This document shows positions 7,303-15,841 of a stretch of DNA of 64,000 bases, in pieces. Position numbers and translations under genes: made by a program. The stretch spans positions 6,654 to 70,653 of the forward strand of contig NZ_QPEJ01000013.1 in NCBI RefSeq assembly GCF_003335085.1, written 5' to 3'. Within the stretch, counting starts at the first letter, position 1, and the number at the start of each line of letters is the position of its first letter. A model generated the notes under the pieces. That model searched no databases. It was not told the origin of the DNA and saw only the letters and a program-made list of their open reading frames with translations. The DNA is from Polaribacter sp. WD7 (lineage in GTDB: Bacteria; Bacteroidota; Bacteroidia; Flavobacteriales; Flavobacteriaceae).

Positions 7303-7908
7303 TCAGTTTTTTCTTATAATATCATCTTCATTCAAATATATTCCGTCTTTTCCAGCAGAAATTAATTTATAATTTAAAGAATCAATTAATTCGTATTTAT
7401 ATGGATTGTTCCAACTATCAGTTTTCCAACTTCCCCAAATAGGTTTTCGACTAATAAATGATTCATAATTTTTCGGATAAGTTCCATAATGATTTTTATA
7501 AATATTTAATTCAGTCGAAATTTTATTTATTTCAGTTTTCGTTCTGTCTTCGTTAAAATATTCATTCGTAACAAATTCTGCTCCTTTAAAAATTCCAGTT
7601 GTTAAAAGTGTAAGAGTTATTGGAAATAAAACAATTACAATAAGTAAACTAAATGCAAGATATCTTGTTGCAGATTTTTTTCCATCTCGTTCCTCAATAA
7701 TGTCATAAACACCAAAAATTGCCCAAATCATAATTATTATATGTGGAAACCAAAAAGGAATTAAATTCAAGAAATCTAAATTTAAGATTAGATAAGTAGA
7801 AATTATATATGAGAATAAAATAATTCCTCCTTTTCTAAAATCTTTCAGAATAAACTGTCCAATTCCAGGTAAAAAGAAAGAAATTATAAATGGAAGAAGG
7901 TTTTTCAT
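7303..7908 (-). CDS. Membrane protein with GspG-like C-terminal domain, cassette 8
   Basis: The 201-residue protein starts with a TM2/DUF5683-like membrane part (MKNLLPFIISFFLPGIGQFILKD, further spans near 30-70 and 85-110). It ends in a domain that looks like the globular part of type II secretion pseudopilin GspG: a helix, then YPKNYESFI, KPIWGSWKTDSWNNPYKYEL and a terminal LISAGKDG. In GspG this end of the protein binds calcium. Here it is displayed from a multi-span anchor rather than a pilin helix. It is the only gene in the cassette; function is unknown. Confidence 0.65.
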   Translation of the reverse strand: MKNLLPFIISFFLPGIGQFILKDFRKGGIILFSYIISTYLILNLDFLNLIPFWFPHIIIMIWAIFGVYDIIEERDGKKSATRYLAFSLLIVIVLFPITLTLLTTGIFKGAEFVTNEYFNEDRTKTEINKISTELNIYKNHYGTYPKNYESFISRKPIWGSWKTDSWNNPYKYELIDSLNYKLISAGKDGIYLNEDDIIRKN

Positions 7909-7936
7909 TTTTCGTGATTTCGTTTACATTGTGCCT

Positions 7937-8059
7937 AACGTTGATGTGTATGATTAGTGGCGTGTTTAAACAACTAATTTAGCAAATAAAAACCGAATAG
8001 AAAATCCGCGAGGATTTTCGTAAGTAGGCGAGAACTAGCCATTAATTATACACGGTGTT
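7937..8059 (-). repeat. attC-like site I (3' of cassette 9)
   Basis: Arms TGTATGATTAGTGGC and GCCATTAATTATACA pair throughout except for the two fixed G-versus-A positions; the TTGC to TGGC change is compensated by GCAA to GCCA. Tip hairpin GAAAATCC-GCGA-GGATTTTC. The core opens cassette 9 with GTTGTACACA, matched by TGTGTACAAC at 8560-8569. Confidence 0.87.
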
Positions 8060-8071
8060 GTACACAGTATT

Positions 8072-8548
8072 TTATTTATTTATCACTTCTTTCCATTTGT
8101 CAGATTCCGCAAACTCTTTTACAATGCGGTTTCTTTCAGTTAGTAATTCAGTCATATATTTTTTTAGAAAGAGCTTGTCCGCTAATTTTCCTAAAATTCC
8201 AAAAGGCGATTTATAATCAAAAAAGTCGGTCATCAAAGTTCCACCATTCGATTCCGCAAAGTGATGTTCGTGTTTAAATTCCGCAAACGCTCCTTTGACC
8301 ATTTCGTCCGCAAAGTAATTCGGTCTATCGTATTCCGTTATTTTGGAAGTCAGTTTTTGATAGATTCCAAAGTGTTTTGCTCGCCAAGTAACGCTTTCAT
8401 TCATTCCGATTAAACCGCTTGTTTTTCCCGCAATTGCTTCTTCATTAGTTTGCTCGGTTGATATTTTGTGCAAATCGATACTTCGCGACAAGTCAAACAC
8501 GATGTTTCTGTCGGCTTTTATTTCAGTCTTAAGTTCGATTCTCGGCAT
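8072..8548 (-). CDS. SRPBCC-family (START-like) protein, cassette 9
   Basis: From the ATG at 8548 the protein is about 158 residues, beginning MPRIELKTEIKADRNIVFDL, the typical first strand and helix of a SRPBCC ligand-binding fold. It continues with ESVTWRAKHFGIYQKLTSKI, HEHHFAESNGGTLMTDFFDY and a long C-terminal helix, matching the family layout. Relatives are called cell-division or ligand-binding proteins but have no fixed ligand. The frame is open to 8641, but that part lies in the attC-like site and is rejected. Confidence 0.8.
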   Translation of the reverse strand: MPRIELKTEIKADRNIVFDLSRSIDLHKISTEQTNEEAIAGKTSGLIGMNESVTWRAKHFGIYQKLTSKITEYDRPNYFADEMVKGAFAEFKHEHHFAESNGGTLMTDFFDYKSPFGILGKLADKLFLKKYMTELLTERNRIVKEFAESDKWKEVINK

Positions 8549-8566
8549 TTTTGGGGTATTGTGTAC

Positions 8567-8687
8567 AACGGTTTTGTGTATAGCTCGTTGCGGAAAATCA
8601 GCTATGATTTTCCGCCGTAACCGAAAGATAGTAAATTGCAATGAATTCCGATTAGGAATTCAGCCGCAATGAGCTATACACGTTGTT
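8567..8687 (-). repeat. attC-like site J (3' of cassette 10), two-hairpin tip
   Basis: Arms TGTATAGCTCGTTGCGG and CCGCAATGAGCTATACA are complementary except for one G facing T. The tip is replaced by two hairpins, GGAAAATC-AGCTAT-GATTTTCC and TGAATTCC-GATTA-GGAATTCA. The core opens cassette 10 with GTTGTGCTT, matched by AAGCACAAC at 9490-9498. Confidence 0.85.
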
Positions 8688-8702
8688 GTGCTTTCGTTAT
8701 TT

Positions 8703-9443
8703 TTATTTTTCCAGTTCCGAATTAATTAAGCTTTTTATTGTTTCGAGTTCTTTTAGTACTTCTTTTAAGAATTCACGTGTTTTATATTCTGTAAAAAATT
8801 TAACTCCAAAAGCACTTTCTGCTGCCAGAATTGCTTCAATTGGCTTAATTTCATTTCTTATTGCCTTTTTTATTTCAGGTTGTTCCCGCAAACTTGCTGT
8901 TAATCCACCAATTCCCTTTTCGCTGTATTTCATCAGACCGTTTAGATAAATCTCTAAATTTCCATTATTTACAATAGTCCAACTGTCAAGATTACTTTTA
9001 TGTGTTATAAGTTTATTTCTTAAATCTTCTGGAATAATCTTTATATCTCCTGTTGATTGTAACGTTTCCATGGTGTTAAAACGAAAAGAGAGATATGGTG
9101 AAATCAATTCTAACTTATTGAGTTCATCGATAATAATATCAATTGTTAAGTTCTTTGTCTCAAAGATATTTTTGTAATTTTCATAAGATGTAATATTTGA
9201 ATCTAATGCCGTAATAATTCGTCTTGAATATTCTTTTTGTTCATCAAAATCTGCAATTATTTGTTTGTAGTAAGTTTGTAATTGGTTTTGCTCTTTTCTG
9301 CTCTCATTCCAATTATTTAGCTGTAGTGCAATCAATATTCCAATGACTACAAGAATAATTTCTCCCATAGCATATTTCAGATATTTTCCAGTTTTATTTT
9401 TTTCCATAAGGTCGTAGCGAATTTTACGAAAGAATTTTATCAT
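8703..9443 (-). CDS. DUF6090 family protein, cassette 10
   Basis: The protein opens MIKFFRKIRYDLMEKNKTG and then has a membrane span with YAMGEIILVVIGILIALQLNNWNE, the diagnostic start of DUF6090, a family common in Flavobacteriia. A long, mostly helical soluble domain follows (about 50-245). An upstream ATG two codons earlier (9449) is possible. Function is unknown. Members often occur as several scattered paralogues per genome, and it is notable to find one inside a cassette. Confidence 0.85.
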   Translation of the reverse strand: MIKFFRKIRYDLMEKNKTGKYLKYAMGEIILVVIGILIALQLNNWNESRKEQNQLQTYYKQIIADFDEQKEYSRRIITALDSNITSYENYKNIFETKNLTIDIIIDELNKLELISPYLSFRFNTMETLQSTGDIKIIPEDLRNKLITHKSNLDSWTIVNNGNLEIYLNGLMKYSEKGIGGLTASLREQPEIKKAIRNEIKPIEAILAAESAFGVKFFTEYKTREFLKEVLKELETIKSLINSELEK

Positions 9444-9495
9444 ATTCAATTTCCCGAGAAAGCGGGAATCTTATTGGTTTGTCATAATGAAGCAC

Positions 9496-9687
9496 AACGG
9501 CTCCGTATATGAAAAGTAGCGCTGAAAATAAGCTATAACTTTTCGGATTAAACACAAGCCGAATTTTTAAATTTTACTATTTATCTTTTTTATTGGAAAT
9601 CGTCAAATTTAAAAATTTGGCGACTTTCCAAAAATGCCCAAACCTTAGTGTTAGCAATGACTTGCGCTATTTTTTATATACAATGTT
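9496..9687 (-). repeat. attC-like site K (3' of cassette 11), long subtype
   Basis: At about 190 bp this site belongs to a longer subtype with site R. Arms TATATGAAAAGTAGCGC and GCGCTATTTTTTATATA form the stem, and an inner palindrome around AAATTTAAAAATTTGGCG occupies the tip. The core opens cassette 11 with GTTACCTGC, matched by GCAGGTAAC at 11298-11306. Confidence 0.8.
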
Positions 9688-9698
9688 ACCTGCTGGCT

Positions 9699-11249
9699 TT
9701 ATTCCTTTAGTTGTTTCAATCTGTCAATTGCATTTTGATTTTTTGGATTTAATTCCAATGACTTTTTGTAATTCAAAATAGCGTTTGAGTAATCCTTATT
9801 ATAAAAATATGCCTCGGCTAAACTATCATATAAATTTGCCGATTTTGGATATAAGTGCAAAGCTAAAAGAAGGACGTTATATCCTTGCTCTCTCTTTTCA
9901 GGGTTAAAGGACAATCGTAATCCAAAAATATTCAACATTCCTTCTTGAAGTTCAAGATTTGGATATTCAGCAATAGTGCTTTTATATAACGGGATTAAAT
10001 CTTTATAATCCTGTTTATATGCTAAATCATTGAAATCTTTATATGTAAAGTCTTTTTTGATAGCGTTTTTCGTTTGTTTAGAAATCAAACTATCGGGAAA
10101 TCCGTTTGCAATAGGCTTATTTTCAATGAAATAAATCGCCTCTTCCTCATTTTTTAGTGTCGCATTCAAAAACTGTAAGGTATGTTGGCATAGCAAATTA
10201 TAGGAAGCCATAATTTTCTCATCACTTTTATCTTGCCTTTTGTCTCTGTTTGCGAATAGGACACCAAAAGAACTAAAATAAGAATGCGTAAGGTCGTGAA
10301 ATCTATATCTGTGAATATTGCTATATTTTAAAGAATCATACAGTTGAAATTTGTAATTCAACTCTTCAGGGATTTTGTCCGTGGTAAGAACTTCCTTTGG
10401 AATCTCTTTTTGAGCAAAATGGATATAAGGAATTGAAAACTTATCTAAATTGAAATAAGGTGATTTTTCCAAAACAGGATAATTGTATCTTTCTGCTCCA
10501 TCTAGACTTACAATTGCATTTATATTCTTGTTTTTCATAACAGTTATGGCGTTTGACAATCCACCAAAACTAAATCCCATTAATGCTACTTTTTCCGAAT
10601 TGATATTTTCGTAGCTATGAATTTCTTTGAGAAGAAACTCCACATCTCTTGACTGCGTTTCCATATCTTTCGTGGTTGCTCCTTCTAACCAACGTGTTTT
10701 TGTTCCTCTTGAAGGACTTGATATCACTACGAAACCATTACTTGCTAAATATTCGAAAAGCGCAAAGTTCTCAATTGACGAGGCTTGATAGCTTGATGCA
10801 TAAACTATAACTGGAAATTTTCCATCTAAAAATGTTGGATTGCGAAATGCATTTACTTTTTCAGAAAGATGAGCTTCGTTTTCTGGTGTATTCGGTAAAT
10901 GTTGAAACCAATCCATTAAAAAATAGTCTGGTAAGTCCTTCCATTCTTCTTCTTCCTTAAAAATCTCTACATAATCCAAGACTGTTAATTGTTCAGAATT
11001 ACTATTTTCTATTTTCGCAGGATACCAAATACTTATTGGAATTGGTCTCTTGATGAGTTGGTTGTTAAACTCATTATGAATTCGATAAGTTCTTGTACTA
11101 TCACTAATTGTATAGTGTTTAAATCCGACTTTATGTTTTTCTGCTTTAAGTCCGATTTCTTTTAAGGATGTCTGTCCGTATGATACTGTTGATATTAATA
11201 AGCCTGTAATGAATATTATTAATCGCATTGTTTTTGAATTAGTGTCCAT
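9699..11249 (-). CDS. Secreted alpha/beta hydrolase with C-terminal TPR, cassette 11
   Basis: A signal peptide (MRLIIFITGLLISTVSYGQ, best from the ATG at 11228) precedes an esterase domain of the dienelactone hydrolase / PAF-acetylhydrolase type. The nucleophile elbow GFSFGG (Ser near residue 227) and ISSPSRG upstream are visible, and HDLTHSYF supplies a likely catalytic His. The last 80 or so residues form tetratricopeptide repeats (LYPKSANLYDSLAEAYFYN and a following repeat). This hydrolase-TPR arrangement is common in Bacteroidota secreted proteins. The substrate is unknown. It is the only gene in the cassette. Confidence 0.8.
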   Translation of the reverse strand: MDTNSKTMRLIIFITGLLISTVSYGQTSLKEIGLKAEKHKVGFKHYTISDSTRTYRIHNEFNNQLIKRPIPISIWYPAKIENSNSEQLTVLDYVEIFKEEEEWKDLPDYFLMDWFQHLPNTPENEAHLSEKVNAFRNPTFLDGKFPVIVYASSYQASSIENFALFEYLASNGFVVISSPSRGTKTRWLEGATTKDMETQSRDVEFLLKEIHSYENINSEKVALMGFSFGGLSNAITVMKNKNINAIVSLDGAERYNYPVLEKSPYFNLDKFSIPYIHFAQKEIPKEVLTTDKIPEELNYKFQLYDSLKYSNIHRYRFHDLTHSYFSSFGVLFANRDKRQDKSDEKIMASYNLLCQHTLQFLNATLKNEEEAIYFIENKPIANGFPDSLISKQTKNAIKKDFTYKDFNDLAYKQDYKDLIPLYKSTIAEYPNLELQEGMLNIFGLRLSFNPEKREQGYNVLLLALHLYPKSANLYDSLAEAYFYNKDYSNAILNYKKSLELNPKNQNAIDRLKQLKE

Positions 11250-11303
11250 ACTAAAGATGCCTTATTTTGATAATTGTTACAGGTCTTTTTTCAGCTTGCA
11301 GGT

Positions 11304-11426
11304 AACGTGTTTGTATAAGAGTAGTGGCGGTTTTAAGACAATAGCCTTTTTAGCCAAGACTTGTTTTTCTTGTTAGAAATAGGTTCCGATTTATTAAATC
11401 CACCGCCATTACTTTTATACGGTGTT
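11304..11426 (-). repeat. attC-like site L (3' of cassette 12), overlaps coding sequence
   Basis: Arms TATAAGAGTAGTGGCGG and CCGCCATTACTTTTATA form the stem with one G facing T at the usual place. Unlike the other sites, most of L (11336-11426) is read through by the cassette 12 gene, whose stop is at 11333. The core opens cassette 12 with GTTGTACCC, matched by GGGTACAAC at 12839-12847. Confidence 0.8.
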
Positions 11427-12826
11427 GTACCCTGTGTTTGTTCGTTACTAATTAATTTTTCACATAACTCACCTATTGAATTTGTTAGAGATGTTTCAAA
11501 TTCTCTTGTAACATCATCATAACCAGTTTTAGCGTGAATTAATTCGTGAATTAAAGTTCCAGAATAACTTTTTAGTGATTTCAATGTTTTTCTAGAAATA
11601 ATTATTGATTTTAGTTCTCCATTCCATAGTCCTAGAGTTTCATTTTCGCTAAAAAAGTCTTTTCTCATAGTTGATGAAATTTTTATTGATTTTACTTTAT
11701 TTGGTAATCCACCAAATAAATCAATTATTTTATGGGTAGATTCATAAATGTTTTTTTCAAATGAATTTAATTCATTCGGCTCTATAAAGTTAAATTCAAA
11801 GCTATCATTATAATCATCAACGAATTGTCCTAAATCATTAATGGGGTTTCCTGATAAATCTATAGAATCATTAATTTTATATTTTAAGTTTTCAGGAATA
11901 ATTATAATGTTATTCCCGTTGTTTTTAGCTTGGTCAATCATATCTGGATATTGCATTGCTTCTAAGGAAGTTACAAATAGATATTTTCCTAATTGATTTA
12001 GAATCTTTACAGAATGCTCTTGGACATCTATCCACAATAATTCATCGTGAGCAGTTCCTAAGTTTATATTTGTTAAATCATCTGCTAGAATTTCAGCGAC
12101 ACCTTTTGATTTTGCATTTAATAAAATTTTCTTGACAGAATTAGTATATGCAGTTCGACCAACATTTGTTCGTTCTCTGTTTAATGATTTTTTTAGAGAA
12201 GAGCTTAATTTCGTGATATTATAACTGAATAAAAAATTCTCCTCTTCGGCTACTTTGACACCATTTACATAAATACTCCCTTTGTCGCTACTTTTAGAAA
12301 CTATTTGTCCTTGTTCTGTAGTTTCTATTATATTATCTCCAGAGAATTTTAAAAATAATTTTTTTGCTTTTTCTATATCTAAATCATTAACGCCAAATAA
12401 TTTAAATTCTGTACCGATAAAATTTGGTTTAGGCGAATCTTCTATAATTGCATGTAGAGTGAATAAGTCTTCAAAATCTTGTTTTTTTGATTTTGAGATA
12501 GTAATTCGATTATATTTTGATATTATTTCTACCTTAACTTTATTTCTTTCAAATGTAGCTAAAGCATCTTTTAATCCAATTCCAAACCTACCTATTACAT
12601 TGTCATTTGATAGCTTTTCTTCATTTTCATTTTGTGTCAAATGATTATATTGAATTCCTCTACCGAAATCTCGTACAATCCACACATCTTTTTCTTTATT
12701 TATCTGAACTTCATTAGTGTCAGTTAATAATTTTTCATCTAGTGCATTGGATATTATTTCACGAATTGCGTGATATGTTTCCCAATTTTCTAGGATTTGT
12801 TCAATGTTTAAATCAAATTTCTTCAT
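11333..12826 (-). CDS. GHKL ATPase fused to HExxH metallopeptidase, cassette 12
   Basis: The N-terminal 230 or so residues form a GHKL (Hsp90/MutL/histidine-kinase type) ATP-binding fold: N-box EIISNALDE (about 23-31), G1 box VRDFGRGI (about 51-58) and G2 box GRFGIGLKDAL (about 80-90). Near the C-terminus HELIHAKTGYDDVTREFE (about 427-444) is a gluzincin-like zinc-protease motif, with HELIH as HExxH and a downstream Glu as possible third ligand. About 30 C-terminal residues, from GTTPYKSNGGG onward, are encoded by the attC-like site. Related ATPases occur in anti-phage and stress systems, so a conditional protease triggered by ATP-dependent sensing is a reasonable but unproven idea. Confidence 0.75.
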   Translation of the reverse strand: MKKFDLNIEQILENWETYHAIREIISNALDEKLLTDTNEVQINKEKDVWIVRDFGRGIQYNHLTQNENEEKLSNDNVIGRFGIGLKDALATFERNKVKVEIISKYNRITISKSKKQDFEDLFTLHAIIEDSPKPNFIGTEFKLFGVNDLDIEKAKKLFLKFSGDNIIETTEQGQIVSKSSDKGSIYVNGVKVAEEENFLFSYNITKLSSSLKKSLNRERTNVGRTAYTNSVKKILLNAKSKGVAEILADDLTNINLGTAHDELLWIDVQEHSVKILNQLGKYLFVTSLEAMQYPDMIDQAKNNGNNIIIIPENLKYKINDSIDLSGNPINDLGQFVDDYNDSFEFNFIEPNELNSFEKNIYESTHKIIDLFGGLPNKVKSIKISSTMRKDFFSENETLGLWNGELKSIIISRKTLKSLKSYSGTLIHELIHAKTGYDDVTREFETSLTNSIGELCEKLISNEQTQGTTPYKSNGGGFNKSEPISNKKNKSWLKRLLS

Positions 12827-12844
12827 TTCTTTAGCATTGGGTAC

Positions 12845-12970
12845 AACGTTGATGTATATGGTTTGTTGCGTGTTTCAAGCAACTAATTTAGTAAATAATT
12901 ACCGACCAAGAAAGTCCGCGAGGACTTTCGCAAGTAGGTAAGAAGCCAGCAATAAATTATATACGGTGTT
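12845..12970 (-). repeat. attC-like site M (3' of cassette 13)
   Basis: Arms TATATGGTTTGTTGC and GCAATAAATTATATA; tip hairpin GAAAGTCC-GCGA-GGACTTTC. The core opens cassette 13 with GTTGGCAAA, matched by TTTGCCAAC at 13659-13667. Apart from the six bases after AAC and a few others it equals site H. Confidence 0.87.
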
Positions 12971-12986
12971 GGCAAATCGTTATTTT

Positions 12987-13649
12987 TTATATCAATGCTT
13001 TTCTTGTCAGTTCGGATTTATTTAAAATTAATTCAATTGAAAATAGGTCAATTATTATTTCTTCGATTTCATTTATATTCACAGTTCTTGAGTTTCTTCT
13101 AGACTTCAAATAATTTTCACGTTTCATTTTTTTTGCTAATTCTCCGACATTTTCCAAATTTAATTCTTTCCCCAACTTATTAGTTGCCCAAAGTCCAAAG
13201 AAAGCAATACTTATTCCAAATATTGCAATTCTATAATCATAGAAAAAACTCAAAATCGACATTCCAAGAACTAACAAAAGTAAATTAGTATAAATTCGTT
13301 TTGGTTCTGTTATATTTAATTTGAAGTTCAGTTTGTTTTCAACTTTTCTGATTAGTTTCAGTCTATTTCTTTTTGGGAATATTAATGAAAGTTCCGTTTT
13401 TGGGGTTATTTCATTAAATTCAAATTCAGATATTAGTATTTTTCTTAATTTATTAAACGCTTGTTGAGTTGTGCAATTTTCTTTATGTTCAAGTGTGATT
13501 TTATTTTTTATAGCATCACTTAATTCTCCGAAATTTTTAATGTTCATTAATTCGTTATTTTCAAAACGAAATTCAAAAGTATTTTCAACTTTCTGAAGAA
13601 CTTGTTCAATATCTTCAATGTCAATATTTTCTAATTTGTAGTTCGTCAT
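12987..13649 (-). CDS. Membrane protein with ACP-like N-terminus, cassette 13
   Basis: The first 55 residues (IEQVLQKVENTFEFRFENNEL then GELSDAIKNKI) resemble the helices of an acyl-carrier-protein-like fold, but the phosphopantetheine Ser is not evident (EL-MN in its place). A soluble linker follows, then two membrane spans near 120-155 (LLLLVLGMSILSFFYDYR, IAIFGISIAFFGLWA) and a basic helical tail. Similar architectures are seen in uncharacterised Bacteroidota proteins. It is the only gene in the cassette. Function is unknown. Confidence 0.6.
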   Translation of the reverse strand: MTNYKLENIDIEDIEQVLQKVENTFEFRFENNELMNIKNFGELSDAIKNKITLEHKENCTTQQAFNKLRKILISEFEFNEITPKTELSLIFPKRNRLKLIRKVENKLNFKLNITEPKRIYTNLLLLVLGMSILSFFYDYRIAIFGISIAFFGLWATNKLGKELNLENVGELAKKMKRENYLKSRRNSRTVNINEIEEIIIDLFSIELILNKSELTRKALI

Positions 13650-13664
13650 TTTTTAATGTTTGCC

Positions 13665-13787
13665 AACGGTCTTGTATATGAAAAGTAGCGGGTTGTAAGC
13701 ACTAATTTTTCGGTTTATAGCTGACCTTTATTTTATTATTTATCTTTCTTTTAAGCACTTAAACCGCTATTTTTTATATACGTTGTT
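13665..13787 (-). repeat. attC-like site N (3' of cassette 14)
   Basis: Arms TATATGAAAAGTAGCGG and CCGCTATTTTTTATATA pair with the two fixed G-versus-A differences. The tip has no GCGA hairpin. The core opens cassette 14 with GTTGTGCGTA, matched by TACGCACAAC at 15835-15844. Confidence 0.83.
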
Positions 13788-13795
13788 GTGCGTAG

Positions 13796-15094
13796 TTATT
13801 TTAGTACTTTTTCAATTTCTTTATGTAAAGAATTAATGGTTAAATCTATTCGTTCTACACATCTAACGAAATTTAGTTTATTATTGTTTTCAAGTTCAAT
13901 ATCCATAGCTATTCTAAAAGCTAAGTTATCATCTATATCTGGGTTACACATTTTAACAACATATTTCATAACGTACCATCTGTTGTGGTATCTACCTAGT
14001 TCCGAAGCAGAAATAGCACACCTCGATTTAACTTCAATATCATTTGAAAGATTAAATATCAAATAAATGTTATCAATAACAACGTCACAGTAACTAAAAT
14101 CGAAAGATCTATTATATACCCATTGTAAATATTGTAATGAAAGGTCATAGAAAGAATCAACATCTAAAGAATATAAATAGTTTAAAATATCTTGATTTAT
14201 ATTGAAAAATACACTTTGTTGAATTGTGTCACTTTGTTTTAGATAAAAAATAAAGCTTTCAAAAGTATCATTATCCCATTCTAAAACATTTTTAAATTTT
14301 TCAATCCATTCTTCATCATATTGATTAGAATCTATTTTAGGTTTAGATATAAAACTTAATAATTTTGACCTAAGAAGTTTAATATCCTTAAATCTTTTAT
14401 TTTTATCTTTTTTGGTACATCGTTCAATTATATATCCGATTTCCCCTTCAGCAGTTAGTTGTGAGTAAGGAATTCTATTTTCTTTTGAAAATATATCATG
14501 TAGAATTGCTCCAAATGAATAAATGTCTGCCTGAGGTGTAATTCTTTTAAACTCAACTGTTTGCTCTGGTGCACAATACATTACTGTTCCGTATGCATTA
14601 TTGCTAGTCGTAATTGTTTGAGATAAAATATCTTTATCTTGAGAAATCAATCCAAAATCAGCTAATTTCCAAATTCCATTATGCTTGAGTATGTTCTGTG
14701 GTTTTAAATCTCTGTGAACCAATCCACTATTGTGCAGAAACTCCAAAGCATTTAATATGTCTCCTAAACCTTCTGGGTATTTATTTTCTTTTTTTGCGTT
14801 ATCAATTTCATTAGAAAACACATCTTCCGCTATTGGCATTAAAAAATATGGCTCAGGACAATTTAAATCAGAAAACAGTATTGGTATAAAGTACTCAGAA
14901 GGAAGTAAAGTTTGTGTTTTTACTTCCCTAATAAACCTAGATTTTAATTTATTACATAATTCTTGGTTATCTTTAAACTGGTCAGATGGAGCAAAAGTCT
15001 TTCTAGCATATTGATGTCCATCTTCACATTCAACTTTATCGATAATACCAAACCCACCTCTGTTAATATTATTAATTACATTTTTAATTTTCAT
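13796..15094 (-). CDS. Hanks-type Ser/Thr protein kinase, cassette 14
   Basis: Residues 1-250 carry a complete eukaryote-like kinase domain: glycine loop NRGGFG (11-16), ATP-binding Lys in YARK (about 32), Glu near 57, catalytic loop HRDLKPQN (127-134), DFG (146-148), and CAPE at the P+1 loop with an ADIYSFG helix after it. All key residues appear present, so it should be active. The C-terminal 180 residues are helical and unrecognised; they probably form a sensor or substrate-binding part. No membrane span is seen, so it is likely cytosolic. Its start overlaps the upstream phosphatase gene by 11 bp, implying translational coupling. Confidence 0.88.
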   Translation of the reverse strand: MKIKNVINNINRGGFGIIDKVECEDGHQYARKTFAPSDQFKDNQELCNKLKSRFIREVKTQTLLPSEYFIPILFSDLNCPEPYFLMPIAEDVFSNEIDNAKKENKYPEGLGDILNALEFLHNSGLVHRDLKPQNILKHNGIWKLADFGLISQDKDILSQTITTSNNAYGTVMYCAPEQTVEFKRITPQADIYSFGAILHDIFSKENRIPYSQLTAEGEIGYIIERCTKKDKNKRFKDIKLLRSKLLSFISKPKIDSNQYDEEWIEKFKNVLEWDNDTFESFIFYLKQSDTIQQSVFFNINQDILNYLYSLDVDSFYDLSLQYLQWVYNRSFDFSYCDVVIDNIYLIFNLSNDIEVKSRCAISASELGRYHNRWYVMKYVVKMCNPDIDDNLAFRIAMDIELENNNKLNFVRCVERIDLTINSLHKEIEKVLK

Positions 15095-15746
15095 CTATAA
15101 ATTGTATTTCTAATGAATTGAGTTCTAGAATCGATAATGAACCGTATCCATTTTTTTTGTTTAAATAATTTCCATTATCTATACCAATAATATTTTCATT
15201 TAATTGACTAATAATATCAGCTTTTTTTTGAGGAGTATGACCATGAATTATAATTCTACTACCTAGCCATTCTTCATTTAAGAGTTCTTTAGGTTTTCTT
15301 TCCCATAAAATTGTTTGAATATCTGAAAAAGGGTCTTGAATTTTCATATTAAGACCAGCATGTACTAAAATGAAATCATCTTTTAATAAATAATATTTGG
15401 AACTATTTATTAATTCAATATATCTTTTAGGAATGTTTTTTATTTTACTCGTCAGAAAGCTCATTAAAGTTCTATCTCCACCATTAATCATCCATTTGGT
15501 ATGTTCTTCATCATTATTAAATGAGTCTAAAAACATTTTTTCATGATTACCTAAAACCAACTCAACTTTGAATCCATTATCTTTTAATAAAAAGATAGTA
15601 TCTAGAACTCCTTTACTATCCTCTCCACGATCAATTAAATCACCTAATATTACAAGTGTATCTGTCTTTTTCAGTTTTACGCTTTTTAAAGCTTTTCTGA
15701 AAAGAGCATTTTTACCGTGTATGTCAGAGATTACAAATGTTCGCAT
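15084..15746 (-). CDS. Metallophosphatase (PP2A/ApaH-like), cassette 14
   Basis: This 220-residue calcineurin-like phosphoesterase shows the metal-binding signatures in order: SDIHG (7-11), GDLIDRG (35-41), GNHE (66-69), VHAGL in the middle and HGHTP near the end. Bacterial relatives dephosphorylate Ser/Thr residues or cleave Ap4A. Placement next to, and overlapping, a Ser/Thr kinase in the same cassette favours a protein phosphatase that reverses the kinase. It is the first gene of the cassette, about 90 bp from the cassette boundary, so a promoter may lie within the cassette. Confidence 0.85.
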   Translation of the reverse strand: MRTFVISDIHGKNALFRKALKSVKLKKTDTLVILGDLIDRGEDSKGVLDTIFLLKDNGFKVELVLGNHEKMFLDSFNNDEEHTKWMINGGDRTLMSFLTSKIKNIPKRYIELINSSKYYLLKDDFILVHAGLNMKIQDPFSDIQTILWERKPKELLNEEWLGSRIIIHGHTPQKKADIISQLNENIIGIDNGNYLNKKNGYGSLSILELNSLEIQFIDEN

Positions 15747-15841
15747 ATAATTTCCTTAGTATTTTTAATTTTAATTAAGCAAATTTACTGTTAATTTAAT
15801 TAAATAATGATTAAGTCTATTGATTATGGTTAATTACGCAC

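Noticed and set aside
8549..8641. Longer start for the cassette 9 SRPBCC protein
   Set aside because: These 31 codons come from the palindromic site; the family fold starts at MPRIELK.
9593..9781. Plus-strand open frame across site K
   Set aside because: It lies largely within the recombination site and the antisense of the hydrolase gene, and has no family resemblance.
12282..12644. Plus-strand open frame of 120 codons opposite the ATPase gene
   Set aside because: It is a composition shadow of the AT-rich minus-strand gene, with Ser/Phe-rich low-complexity translation.
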